Assembly: GCF_963678545.1 (NCBI RefSeq)
Contig: NZ_OY782870.1
Coordinates: 2,480,001-2,544,000, forward strand
DNA length: 64,000 bases
Direction: 5' to 3'
Source of the DNA: an uncultured Methanomethylovorans sp.
GTDB lineage: Archaea > Halobacteriota > Methanosarcinia > Methanosarcinales > Methanosarcinaceae
Shown: positions 7,643 through 16,742 of the stretch, one piece after another
Layout of the letters: the number at the start of each line of letters is the position of its first letter
Position numbering within the stretch: the first letter of the stretch is position 1
Program-made: the position numbers and the translations under genes
The notes under the pieces: model-generated
What the model saw: the letters and a program-made list of their open reading frames with translations, nothing else
Databases searched by the model: none
What the model was told of the DNA's origin: nothing

Positions 7643-7945
7643 TCAAATAGTGTAATCCACAACCACCCTTTCTTCCTTGATCTTTCCCACAAAACTAGCA
7701 ACTTTAACGTGTTCTGGGTGTTTTTGATAGGTTTCCAGTGCTTTCTGATCCTTGAACTCGGAATACAACACCACATCAAAAGCAGCTTCCGAAGCTATTA
7801 CATTCATTCCAACTTCTATGTGATCGATCTCAGCTATTTTTTCTTTCAAGCCTTCAAGCATGAGTTTCATCATTATAGCATTCTCAACCTTTGTTTTTCC
7901 TTCTGCAAGATCTCTTAGTTTCCACATTACGATATGTTTTAACAC
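7643..7945 (-). CDS. Dabb-family (stress-responsive alpha/beta barrel) protein
   Basis: A 100-residue protein beginning MLKHIVMWKLRD, with GLKEKIAEIDHIEVGMN and a DVVLYSEFKDQKALETYQKHPEH segment. These are hallmarks of the dimeric alpha/beta barrel Dabb family, whose members have varied and mostly unknown roles. The histidine in MLKHIV and the YQ-x-HPEH motif are conserved features. It stands alone between the CPBP protease and the giant subtilisin. Confidence 0.85.
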   Translation of the reverse strand: MLKHIVMWKLRDLAEGKTKVENAIMMKLMLEGLKEKIAEIDHIEVGMNVIASEAAFDVVLYSEFKDQKALETYQKHPEHVKVASFVGKIKEERVVVDYTI

Positions 7946-8128
7946 AATAATTCCCCTACATAGTTTTATAACAAGTTATCCAAAATCCTAAATTTCTGAA
8001 CGTTATTTTATTGACATTGCATATGTTTATACATGTAGCAGACACTTAAACAAATGATATACTTAAAATCTACTTAAAATGATCTACCTATACATTAATA
8101 GGTACGTACTTCTGCAATAAAAGAATAA

Positions 8129-8153
8129 GTAGAGTAAAGTGATTTAGCTCTAC
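8129..8153 (-). terminator. probable terminator of the subtilisin gene
   Basis: A perfect 6-base inverted repeat (GTAGAG / CTCTAC) with a 13-base loop lies 20 bases past the stop codon of the minus-strand protease gene. In the minus orientation it is followed by a T-rich run (8118-8128). Confidence 0.55.
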
Positions 8154-8172
8154 CTATCATTACGATTTCTCA

Positions 8173-11100
8173 TTATAATGTCACTGTCAGTTTTGGCCTC
8201 ATGGAAGCATCTGAATATTCAGAACTATAGAATGCAATATAATTTCCATTTTCACTACGCGCCTTGAGGAAGAAACCAGTGTTTTTGTATTTGCCGCTTA
8301 TATATTCCTGCACAAGCTGAGTGACATCGAAATTATAGTACTTATTATTAGGTACTGTACTGGCAGGGAACGTAACAGATGCATATGGCGCACTACCTTG
8401 AGAAGTACCGTTCTTATCATACCAGCTTCCTCCTGCATTACTCCACAGGACACCTGACATTCTTGAATTCCAGGTAACATACTTTGGATCCCACTCCATA
8501 GGCCTGTAGATGTCAACAACAGTATCTGAGGCACGAGTGGCATCAACTGGATAGTACCAGTAAAGCGAAAGAGTCGCTTTTGATATTATATCTGTGGCCT
8601 TGTAACTGCTGAGATTAAACAATATTATGTCCCTACAAAGAGATGTGCTCTTTCCGATATCAAGATAAAGTGTTGTAGAAAGCACACTATTTGGTGATGA
8701 TTCCCGCAGTCTATTGTCATAAACAGGAGAATAAGTTACTAAACCAACTGTTGCATTCTGGTCGGAATCAGAAAGATCACCAGGAACATCATCAGGAGAA
8801 ACAGGTGCACTAACAAACACAGTTAAGGTATCGTTTGAAGTCTGACCTTTGTTATCTGTAACTGTAAGTGTTACAGTATAGTTTCCGGCAGATGCATAGA
8901 CATGAGTAGCTGTCATATTGATAGCTTCAGAAGTAATACCATCAGCTGCGTTGAAATCCCAGGAATAACTGGTGATACCTACGTCATCAGTAGAACCACT
9001 GCCATTAAAACTAACAACTGAACCTACTGTGGTATTTTGATCCGGACCAGCATGAGCAACAGGAACATCATCAGGAGAAACAGGTGCACTAACAAACACA
9101 GTTAAGGTATCGTTTGAAGTATGACCTTTGTTATCTGTAACTGTAAGTGTTACAGTATAATTTCCGACAGATGTATAGACATGAGTGACTGTCATGTTGG
9201 TAGCTTCAGAAGTAATACCATCAGCTGCATTGAAATCCCAGGAATAACTGGTAATACCTACGTCATCAGTAGAACCACTGCCATTAAAACTAACAACTGA
9301 ACCTACTGTAGCATTCTGATCTGGACCAGCATGAGCAACGGGAGCGGCATCTGTTGAATTTGAACCCGAGGCAGAGTTTATTGTTAATTTCGGCTTCTGT
9401 GCATCGGTAGACCACTCTGAACTGTAGAATGCAATATAGTTCTCACCCTCTGTTTTTGCCTTGAGGAAGAAACCAGTGTTTTCATATGTACCATTTATGT
9501 ATTCCTGCACAAGCTGAGTAACATCAAAATCATAGTAGTGGTTATCAGGCACTGTGCTTGCCTTGAAAGTTATAGAAGCATATGGCATGCTACCCTGTGA
9601 ATCATTATTTTTATCATACCAGTTTCCACCGGCGGTATCCCATAAAGTACTAGAAGCGCGATAATTCCAGCTTACATAATTAGGATTCCATTCAACTGGC
9701 CTATATATTTCAACTACGGTATCAGAATTACGTGTTTTATCTACAGGATAGTACCAGTAAAGAGAAAGTGCCGCTTTGGATATCTTATCGGTCGCATTGT
9801 ATCCGCTCAGATCGAACAGCATTACATCCCTGCAAAGAGATGTACTTCTTCCGATATCAAGATAAGTTGTAGTGGAAAGTACACTACTCGGTGATGACTC
9901 ACGCAACCTATTGTCATAAAGAGGAGAATATGTTACAGAGGCTGCACTACCGCTTACAATTACTTTTAAGGTATCAGTATCTTTCTGACCAGCAGTGTCC
10001 GTGACAGTTAAAGTTACAGTGTAGTTTCCCGCGCAGACATATGTGTGAATAGCTGTCACCCCACTGGCTTCAGAGGTAATGCCATTTGATACATCAAAAT
10101 CCCAGGAATAGGATGTGATACCCTTGTCGTCACTAGATCCATTTCCATCGAAAGTGACAATTGCGCCTGTGGTTGCTGTCTTATCTGTTCCGGCATTGGC
10201 AACAGGAGCAGTATCAACAGGACTGCTAACGATTACTTTTAAGGAATCAGTAGATTTCTGACCAGCAGTATCTGTGACAGTTAAAGTTACAGTATACGTT
10301 CCAGAGGATGTATAGATATGAGTAGCTGTTACTCCGGTAGCTTCAGACGTAATACCATTTGATACATCAAAATCCCATGAATAAGATGCGATACCCTTGT
10401 CGTCAGTAGATGCACTGCCATCAAAAGTGACAGCTGAACCAGTGATTGCTGTTTTATCTGTCCCGGCGTTAGCAACTGGAGGATTATCTATAGAGGTTGA
10501 ACCTGAAATAGAAGTTATAGTTAATTTCGGCCTCATGGCTGTTTTAGAATAATCAGAGCTGTAAAATGCAATGTAATTTCCACTCTCGGTCCTTGCTTTG
10601 AGGAAGAAACCGGTGTTTTTATACTTGCCACTTACATACTCCTGTACAAGTTGCGTGACATTAAAATCATAATATTTGTTGTCCGGAACTTTGCTTCCTG
10701 CAAAAGTCAATGAAGCATAAGGAGTAGAACCTTGGGGCACATTGTTCTTGTCATACCAGTTCCCACCGGCTATACTCCATAACACACCAGACATTCTGGA
10801 ATTCCATGTAACGTACTTTGCATCCCACTCAATGGGGCGGTATACATCAACTACAGTATCTGAAGTACGTGTTTTACTGATAGGATAGTACCAGTATAGA
10901 GAAAGTATTGCCTTGGATATTGTATCCGTAGTCTTGTAACTGCTTAGATCGAAGAGTAGTACATCCCTGCTACTAGTAGAGGATTTTCCGACATCAAGAT
11001 AAGTCAAGCTGGAATATACAGTAGTAGGAGAAGACGCAACCATTCTATTATCGTAAACAGCTGAATATGAAGTAGAAATGGAAGTATTAGAGTTTGCGGG

Positions 11101-13137
11101 CTTGCTAGTAACAACTACCTGTAATGTGTCGCTTGATTTCTGACCAGCCGTATCTGTGACCGTGAGAGTTACAGTATAAGTTCCGGCAGAAGTATAGACA
11201 TGAGTAGCAGTCACTCCACTAGCTTCAGACGTAATACCATTTGATACATCAAAGTCCCATGAATAGGACACTATGCCTTTGTCATCAGTAGATGCACTGC
11301 CACTGAAAGGGACTGCTGAACCCGTGGTTGCAGTCTTATCGGCCCCGGCATTGGCAACAGGAACAGTATCTGTTGAAGTTGAGCCAGAGGTTATTGTCAA
11401 TTTTGGCCTCTGTGCAGCATTAGACCACTCTGAACTATAGAATGCAATATAATTTCCACTCTCTGTCCTTGCTTTGAGGAAGAAACCGGTGTTTTTGTAC
11501 TTACCACTTACATATTCCTTTACAAGGTTCGTGACATCAAAATCATAGTATTTGTTACCAGGCACTGTGCTGCCAGAGAAGGTTACAGAGGCATATGATT
11601 TACTGCCCTGAGAAGTACCATCCTTATCATACCAGCTTCCACCTGCTGTTGTCCAGGAATTCCAGGTAACAGAATTTGGGTTCCATGCAACTGGTCTGTA
11701 GATTTCGACAATAGTGTCTGAAGTACGTGTAGTTCCTGCAGGGAAATACCAATATAAAGAAAGTGTTGCTTTGGATATTGTATCCATAGTCTTGTAACTG
11801 CTCAGATCGAACAAGATTAAATCTCTGCAAGCACTTGTGCTCTTTCCTATGTCAAGATAAGTGCTAGTAGAATAAACAGTACTTGGCGATGTCTGACGTA
11901 TTCTATTGTCGTAAACGGCATTATAAATAGCAGTAGAAGAAACAGATGCTGGTACAAAGGGCTTTACTGCCGCATAAGCATCTATAAGACCGTAACCATA
12001 ATAGTTATCCTTTCCACTAGTACCGAGGTCAATCGCTGTGCTCTTGAGCCTTGAGTAAACCTCTGCAGGGTCCCACTTACCATTTTTGTTCAGATCATAA
12101 GGAGTCCCTGATATGTTGGTGCTAAGCAACAAGGCTATAGCTCCTGTTACATGTGGAGCTGACATACTTGTACCATCCTTGTAACCATAGGAGTTACCGG
12201 GCATAGTAGATTTAACATTGACACCCGGAGCTGTGAAGTCTACTTCAGGACCGTAACATGACCAGGAAGCGATTTTATTGCTTGAGTCTATTGCAGATAC
12301 AGCTATTACTGAATCGTACGCTGCAGGATATCTTACGGAACTAGCAGTATTTCCAGCCGAACCAACAAGTACAACTCCTTTATTGTAAGCATAGTCACAC
12401 ATCGTTTTAAGTGAAGACGAGTATGATGGACCGCTTAAACTCATTGTAATGACATCTGCATCGTTATTAACTGCCCATTCAATTCCTGCCATAATATTAC
12501 TATATGAGGTATTATTTCCGGGAAGAGTGCTTCCAAATACTTTTAATCCATATAATTTTGCTTCTGGTGCTGCACCCACAACCCCTATACCATTAATGGG
12601 AGCTGCAATTGTCCCGGAAACATGTGTTCCATGACTGTGATCATCCATGGGATCACTATCGCCATTGTAAAAATCATAACCTCCAAGGTAATTTGCCTTT
12701 AAGTCAGGATGAGTATAATCAATGCCTGAATCTATCACAGCAACCTTTACACCACTACCCTTAAAACCAAGTGCTTGAGCAGCTGTAGCATTTATCCTGG
12801 AAATACCCCAGGGAATTTCATCTGCAAGAACTTCATCTAAAGTAAAATCATCATAATCTTTTGGAATCTGAGCCTGTCCGTCAGGTTCAATAAAATCTAT
12901 AGTTGGATTTTGGGAAAGAGCATCAATTGCATCCTGTGTAAGTTCCGCAGCAACAACAGGAATAAGAGTATAGTTATATTTGACATCTCCACCATATTCC
13001 CTCACTAAATCTGCGTCGGCTTTTTCTTTGAAATTAATCAGAACTGGAATTTTTTCATCGTTGTTCTGCAAAGCATCTACAGGCATTATCAAAAAAAGAG
13101 TAATTAATAATATTAACAGTGATATAATTTTCCGCAC
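8173..13137 (-). CDS. giant secreted subtilisin with DNRLRE and PKD repeats
   Basis: About 1,654 residues from a GTG at 13137 that follows a GGTGGT Shine-Dalgarno; an in-frame ATG at 13161 adds eight residues and gives the numbering used here. A signal peptide (9-31) and an inhibitor-I9-like propeptide (about 37-95) precede a peptidase S8 domain with a complete triad: D144 (AVIDSGIDYTHPD), H177 (DHSHGTHVSG), S332 (DGTSMSAPHV), plus oxyanion N271. From about residue 415 onward the order is DNRLRE, PKD, DNRLRE, PKD, PKD, DNRLRE, PKD, PKD, DNRLRE. DNRLRE modules are known from methanogen disaggregatases; PKD modules mediate surface adhesion. No membrane anchor or sortase signal is seen at the C-terminus, so it is probably released or held non-covalently in the envelope. 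Confidence 0.9.
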   Translation of the reverse strand: MRKIISLLILLITLFLIMPVDALQNNDEKIPVLINFKEKADADLVREYGGDVKYNYTLIPVVAAELTQDAIDALSQNPTIDFIEPDGQAQIPKDYDDFTLDEVLADEIPWGISRINATAAQALGFKGSGVKVAVIDSGIDYTHPDLKANYLGGYDFYNGDSDPMDDHSHGTHVSGTIAAPINGIGVVGAAPEAKLYGLKVFGSTLPGNNTSYSNIMAGIEWAVNNDADVITMSLSGPSYSSSLKTMCDYAYNKGVVLVGSAGNTASSVRYPAAYDSVIAVSAIDSSNKIASWSCYGPEVDFTAPGVNVKSTMPGNSYGYKDGTSMSAPHVTGAIALLLSTNISGTPYDLNKNGKWDPAEVYSRLKSTAIDLGTSGKDNYYGYGLIDAYAAVKPFVPASVSSTAIYNAVYDNRIRQTSPSTVYSTSTYLDIGKSTSACRDLILFDLSSYKTMDTISKATLSLYWYFPAGTTRTSDTIVEIYRPVAWNPNSVTWNSWTTAGGSWYDKDGTSQGSKSYASVTFSGSTVPGNKYYDFDVTNLVKEYVSGKYKNTGFFLKARTESGNYIAFYSSEWSNAAQRPKLTITSGSTSTDTVPVANAGADKTATTGSAVPFSGSASTDDKGIVSYSWDFDVSNGITSEASGVTATHVYTSAGTYTVTLTVTDTAGQKSSDTLQVVVTSKPANSNTSISTSYSAVYDNRMVASSPTTVYSSLTYLDVGKSSTSSRDVLLFDLSSYKTTDTISKAILSLYWYYPISKTRTSDTVVDVYRPIEWDAKYVTWNSRMSGVLWSIAGGNWYDKNNVPQGSTPYASLTFAGSKVPDNKYYDFNVTQLVQEYVSGKYKNTGFFLKARTESGNYIAFYSSDYSKTAMRPKLTITSISGSTSIDNPPVANAGTDKTAITGSAVTFDGSASTDDKGIASYSWDFDVSNGITSEATGVTATHIYTSSGTYTVTLTVTDTAGQKSTDSLKVIVSSPVDTAPVANAGTDKTATTGAIVTFDGNGSSDDKGITSYSWDFDVSNGITSEASGVTAIHTYVCAGNYTVTLTVTDTAGQKDTDTLKVIVSGSAASVTYSPLYDNRLRESSPSSVLSTTTYLDIGRSTSLCRDVMLFDLSGYNATDKISKAALSLYWYYPVDKTRNSDTVVEIYRPVEWNPNYVSWNYRASSTLWDTAGGNWYDKNNDSQGSMPYASITFKASTVPDNHYYDFDVTQLVQEYINGTYENTGFFLKAKTEGENYIAFYSSEWSTDAQKPKLTINSASGSNSTDAAPVAHAGPDQNATVGSVVSFNGSGSTDDVGITSYSWDFNAADGITSEATNMTVTHVYTSVGNYTVTLTVTDNKGHTSNDTLTVFVSAPVSPDDVPVAHAGPDQNTTVGSVVSFNGSGSTDDVGITSYSWDFNAADGITSEAINMTATHVYASAGNYTVTLTVTDNKGQTSNDTLTVFVSAPVSPDDVPGDLSDSDQNATVGLVTYSPVYDNRLRESSPNSVLSTTLYLDIGKSTSLCRDIILFNLSSYKATDIISKATLSLYWYYPVDATRASDTVVDIYRPMEWDPKYVTWNSRMSGVLWSNAGGSWYDKNGTSQGSAPYASVTFPASTVPNNKYYNFDVTQLVQEYISGKYKNTGFFLKARSENGNYIAFYSSEYSDASMRPKLTVTL
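8795..9345. repeat. near-identical tandem PKD-coding repeats
   Basis: Two consecutive units of about 264 bases, each coding a PKD domain (DVPVAHAGPDQNxTVGSVV... through VFVSAPVSPD), are almost identical at the DNA level. The more distant PKD copies in the same gene have diverged. This points to recent tandem duplication or gene conversion within the gene. Confidence 0.75.
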
Positions 13138-13312
13138 AATAAGACCACCATATGCAATCAAATTCTAAATAACAGAACTGTATAGGAGTGCACATATATG
13201 AAATTTATCCATTTGAGTTGAAAAATAGTAAAAGTTAAGACTATACTCAATATTTAAAATTAAATATGCCTACTTATAAAAAAGAGATTATAATATAATC
13301 TTCTACGAACTT

Positions 13313-13864
13313 TTAGAAAAAGAAAGAAATACCGATCAAAACGAAAAGAATACCTGCTGCAGTAGAAATAGTCTGTTTATTGAGTTTTTCCATAAGCTTC
13401 TGTCCGACATAAACAGTCATTGTGGACAATAACAGTAATGCTAGAATTACTCCGATAAATACCATGACCGGATTATACTGCGTCGCAAATAAGGCTGCAG
13501 CCAATTGTGTTTTATCCCCCATTTCAGAAACAAGTATAAGGGAAAAACCTGATACAAAAGGACTTTTCAACTCATATGACCCATCATCGTTATCCTTATT
13601 CCTTTTATAAAGCATCAAAACACCAAATATTACAAAAAGAAGACCTGCGAATATTTTCACATATTCCAGGGGCACTGCAGAAGCAATGAAATCTCCAAGG
13701 ACAATAGCTAACCCATCAGTTAACACAAAGGCAAGCATGACCCCTGCAAGCAAGGAACTGTATTTTTTTGTCTTTGTAGAAAGCACCAGAACAGCAAGCT
13801 GTGTTTTATCCCCAAGTTCAGCAAGTCCTACAAGCAGAAAAGGTATGAGGATGTCCTGGATCAT
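13313..13864 (-). CDS. TMEM165/GDT1 (UPF0016) family cation transporter
   Basis: A 183-residue, six-helix membrane protein with the duplicated signature E-x-GDKTQ: LAELGDKTQLAVL near residue 14 and SEMGDKTQLAAAL near residue 113. This symmetric pair defines the GDT1/TMEM165 family, whose members move Mn2+ or Ca2+ across membranes (established for the family; direction and ion here are inferred). The length matches prokaryotic members. It is a single gene, divergent from hisG. Confidence 0.9.
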   Translation of the reverse strand: MIQDILIPFLLVGLAELGDKTQLAVLVLSTKTKKYSSLLAGVMLAFVLTDGLAIVLGDFIASAVPLEYVKIFAGLLFVIFGVLMLYKRNKDNDDGSYELKSPFVSGFSLILVSEMGDKTQLAAALFATQYNPVMVFIGVILALLLLSTMTVYVGQKLMEKLNKQTISTAAGILFVLIGISFFF

Positions 13865-13981
13865 GCTTTTTCTTTGTGAAAAGTTGTATATAAATCATTT
13901 GTAGAAATTAATTACATTTGAGTAGATATATTTGTTATAATCTCATACTGGACAGGAACTAGGAGTTCTTTCCAATCGAAT

Positions 13982-14920
13982 ATGCTTTATAGACCCGATA
14001 ATAATTCCATCCCATATTACAATTACACAAAAGGAAAGGTTGGCACATTGATCGAAATAGCTATTCCCAAAGGCAGTCTGGAAGAACAAACACTCCTGCT
14101 TTTTAAGCAGGCAGACCTGGAAATAAAGAAAACTGACAGGCAGTATAATCCTACTATCAACGACCCCAGAATCAAAAAGATTAAGATCCTGCGCCCGCAA
14201 GAGATACCACGATATGTCCATGACGGATATTTCGACCTCGGTATCTCGGGGCTTGATTGGGTAACAGAATCAGATTCTGATGTTGTGGAAGTTGCAGACC
14301 TGCCTTACAGCAAACAGGGCTCAGGTAATGTGAAAATCGTTATTGCAGTGCCTCAGGAAAGTGACATCCACAGTGCAAAGGACATTAAACCCGGTAGCAG
14401 GGTCTCTACTGAATACCCCAAAATGACAAAGAAGTTCTTTGATAACCTTGATATTCCTGTTGAAATTCATTTTTCCTATGGAGCTACGGAAGCTAAGGTT
14501 CCTGACCTTATGGATGTAGTTGTGGACCTTACAGAAACAGGTTCTACATTACGCAAAAATGGCCTGAAGATCGTGGACCAGATAATGGAATCCTCCACAA
14601 AGCTTATAGCCAACAAGAAAAGCTGGCAAGACCCACTAAAAAGAAGAGAGATTGAAGAAATAAGGACTTTATTGCTTTCTGTTATTGAAGCACGGGGTAA
14701 AGTACTACTAGATATGAACGTACCGGCAGATAAGCTGGATGCAATCATAGAGTTCCTACCCTCTATGAAGCGCCCTACAGTATCCCAGCTGTACAAATCC
14801 GAATACTATGCAGTCGAAACTGTTGTCAGCAAGAGTGAAGTAAACCTACTTATCCCAAGGCTTAAGGCATTGGGCGCTGAAGATATCCTGGAAATGGATA
14901 TTTCCAAGATAGTACGTTAG
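13982..14920 (+). CDS. hisG: ATP phosphoribosyltransferase (long form)
   Basis: The enzyme catalyses the first step of histidine biosynthesis, joining PRPP and ATP. Visible features are the N-terminal IEIAIPKGSLEEQT, the substrate loop ILRPQEIPRYVHDGYFDLGISG, DLPYSKQGSG, and the phosphate-binding DVVVDLTETGSTLRKNGL. The C-terminal region (about 225-312, ending LIPRLKALGAEDILEMDISKIV) is the ACT-like domain that mediates histidine feedback in long-form HisG. The annotated ATG adds 22 residues; a TTG at 14048 just before IEIAIPK matches the usual family N-terminus and may be the true start. No other his genes lie nearby. Confidence 0.92.
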   Translation: MLYRPDNNSIPYYNYTKGKVGTLIEIAIPKGSLEEQTLLLFKQADLEIKKTDRQYNPTINDPRIKKIKILRPQEIPRYVHDGYFDLGISGLDWVTESDSDVVEVADLPYSKQGSGNVKIVIAVPQESDIHSAKDIKPGSRVSTEYPKMTKKFFDNLDIPVEIHFSYGATEAKVPDLMDVVVDLTETGSTLRKNGLKIVDQIMESSTKLIANKKSWQDPLKRREIEEIRTLLLSVIEARGKVLLDMNVPADKLDAIIEFLPSMKRPTVSQLYKSEYYAVETVVSKSEVNLLIPRLKALGAEDILEMDISKIVR

Positions 14921-14947
14921 AATATACTGAGCTGTTCCGTAAGATAA

Positions 14948-14986
14948 TGCAGGCATCTACCTGCACATTCTTCTTTTTTCTTTTTG
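14948..14986 (+). terminator. terminator after hisG
   Basis: A perfect 6-base stem (TGCAGG / CCTGCA, loop of 6) lies 28 bases past the hisG stop and is followed by a pyrimidine tract rich in T (14968-14986). The rest of the 14921-15209 gap holds AT-rich sequence with a possible TATA element near 15085-15095 for the next small gene. Confidence 0.65.
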
Positions 14987-15209
14987 AACCTTGATCTATT
15001 GAAAATTAAATTAATTCCTAAAACAATTCCATGACACGGATACCTCATTATTATGACAATAAGTATACAGAATAATATAGATAAGTTAATATACTTATTT
15101 TAAGAAGGTATGTATCAGATCAATAGCAAGGTGACGGAACCACTGAAGATGGGAATGATTTAAAGTAGGTCATAGCCTGAAAAACAAAAGATAAAAGGAG
15201 AAAAACAAT

Positions 15210-15332
15210 ATGGAATTTGTAGCTGTAACCTGTCAAAACTGTGGTAGTAAAATGCACGTACTGAACAAGTCTGTTCGTAAGGAGATGTATTGTACTATCC
15301 ACTGTCTGGAATCAAGCACCTCATCTTTTTGA
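15210..15332 (+). CDS. 40-residue Cys/His miniprotein (zinc-binding candidate)
   Basis: A strong Shine-Dalgarno (AAAAGGAG, 15193-15200) precedes an ATG at 15210. The 40-residue product has C8-x2-C11, then C28-x2-H31-C32 (MYCTIHCLESS), which fits a single treble-clef or zinc-ribbon site. A paralogue of 45 residues with exactly the same spacing lies at 52028, with 15 of the first 36 positions identical. I do not recognise the family. The upstream transcript could be long, since the nearest TATA-like element is more than 100 bases away. Confidence 0.7.
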   Translation: MEFVAVTCQNCGSKMHVLNKSVRKEMYCTIHCLESSTSSF

Positions 15333-15371
15333 TTATATCTGTTTTACAACCAAATTTGTATGAGCACTTCT

Positions 15372-16586
15372 TCACTCATATCTCAAAGCATCTACAGGCC
15401 TCATCCTGGATGCATTGTAAGCTGGAACTACACCTGATATAACGCCTATTACTACAGCGATCGAAATTCCCAAAATTACGAGGTAAGGTGCAACTGTTAT
15501 ATTAGAGATATTCATTAGTTTTCCCATTAAATAGGTAAGAATAAAACTCAATATTATACCAATAACACCTCCTACAAAACCTACCAGCGCTGAATTGAAA
15601 AGGAATATCATCATAATATCCACATTAGTAGCCCCGATAGCTTTCATGGTACCAATTTCTTTTGTTTTTTCCAGCACAGATGTGAACATTGTGTTAGCAA
15701 TGCCTACAGAACCGACTACTAAAGAAACAGCAGCTATAGCTCCAAGGAAAAGGCTCATAGACGACAGCATTTCTGTAACCGTTTCAGCCATTGATAGTGA
15801 ATCCGAAACACTGAAATCACGGTCAGCCTCATTCATCACATTCCTTGAAATCATGAGTTTTGTTTCGACCTTCTCTTTCACTGTTTTTACATTATCTACG
15901 TCATCGGCCTTTACAACAATTGAATCAAAAACATCCGGCTCTGCATCTTCGATAAGTTCAACTGCGGCATCTATAGGCATAAAAATAGCATTATCATCTT
16001 CACCTGATGCAAGTACACCTACTACCCTGACGGATTTCCCATTGATTGTGATAATCCTGTTCAGACTGATAGGATCATTATACATTTCTTTGGCTACTTT
16101 ATATCCAATGACAGCAACGTACTTATCGGTTGGATCAAGCAACCGACCCGATTCCAGGTCATATGTAGCCATATACTGCCATACCTGAGGATCAACACCA
16201 GTAATGGAAAGGGTTGCAGATTCACCCATATAGTATACAGATTCTCTTCCTGATATTTGGCCAGAGATATAATCAATATTATCTACCAGTTTAATAGCTC
16301 TGATATCTTTCTTTGTAAGTTCAGCATCTGAAGATGTAGTTCCTCCGTCCATATGTGGTGGTCCCATTGTGGAAGAAGCTTTGGTATACCCAGGAGTGAT
16401 AGTAATTAATGTAAGGTCCATATCCGAAAGACGGCTCTCCATATTTGCGGACAGACCGTTACTTAGGGAGATGATAGTTACTACAGCTCCAATACCTATC
16501 ACAATTCCTATAATAGTAAGCCAACTGCGAAGTTTACTGTGATAAAGAATGCTTAAAGCCATCTTAAGATAAGTTCTGTTCCGCAT
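15372..16586 (-). CDS. ABC transporter permease, MacB/FtsX type
   Basis: A 404-residue protein with one N-terminal helix (SWLTIIGIVIGIGAVVTIISL), an extracytoplasmic MacB_PCD-like domain (about 45-270) and three C-terminal helices containing the FtsX hallmark EKTKEIGTMKAIGATNVDI. It ends PAYNASRMRPVDALRYE, the standard C-terminus of this family, which exports or extracts lipids, peptides or lipoproteins using a MacB/LolD-like ATPase. No ATPase gene is adjacent, so it must work with a subunit encoded elsewhere. Confidence 0.88.
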   Translation of the reverse strand: MRNRTYLKMALSILYHSKLRSWLTIIGIVIGIGAVVTIISLSNGLSANMESRLSDMDLTLITITPGYTKASSTMGPPHMDGGTTSSDAELTKKDIRAIKLVDNIDYISGQISGRESVYYMGESATLSITGVDPQVWQYMATYDLESGRLLDPTDKYVAVIGYKVAKEMYNDPISLNRIITINGKSVRVVGVLASGEDDNAIFMPIDAAVELIEDAEPDVFDSIVVKADDVDNVKTVKEKVETKLMISRNVMNEADRDFSVSDSLSMAETVTEMLSSMSLFLGAIAAVSLVVGSVGIANTMFTSVLEKTKEIGTMKAIGATNVDIMMIFLFNSALVGFVGGVIGIILSFILTYLMGKLMNISNITVAPYLVILGISIAVVIGVISGVVPAYNASRMRPVDALRYE

Positions 16587-16742
16587 TGTTGATTTCCGCC
16601 TTTCTTTTAGCGCTCATAAGTTGATAATTTATTTAATTTGGTCGATAGGTCAAAGCAACCGTGTTTTCATAAGAGGTCTGTTTAATCCCCACTATTATAT
16701 AAAAAGAGTGCTATATTGAGAGAGTCCGAAAGAAGGACATAC

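Noticed and set aside
8795..9345. Regular repeats that might be a CRISPR array
   Set aside because: The units are about 264 bases, contiguous and in frame, coding PKD domains of the subtilisin; there are no short repeats with unique spacers.
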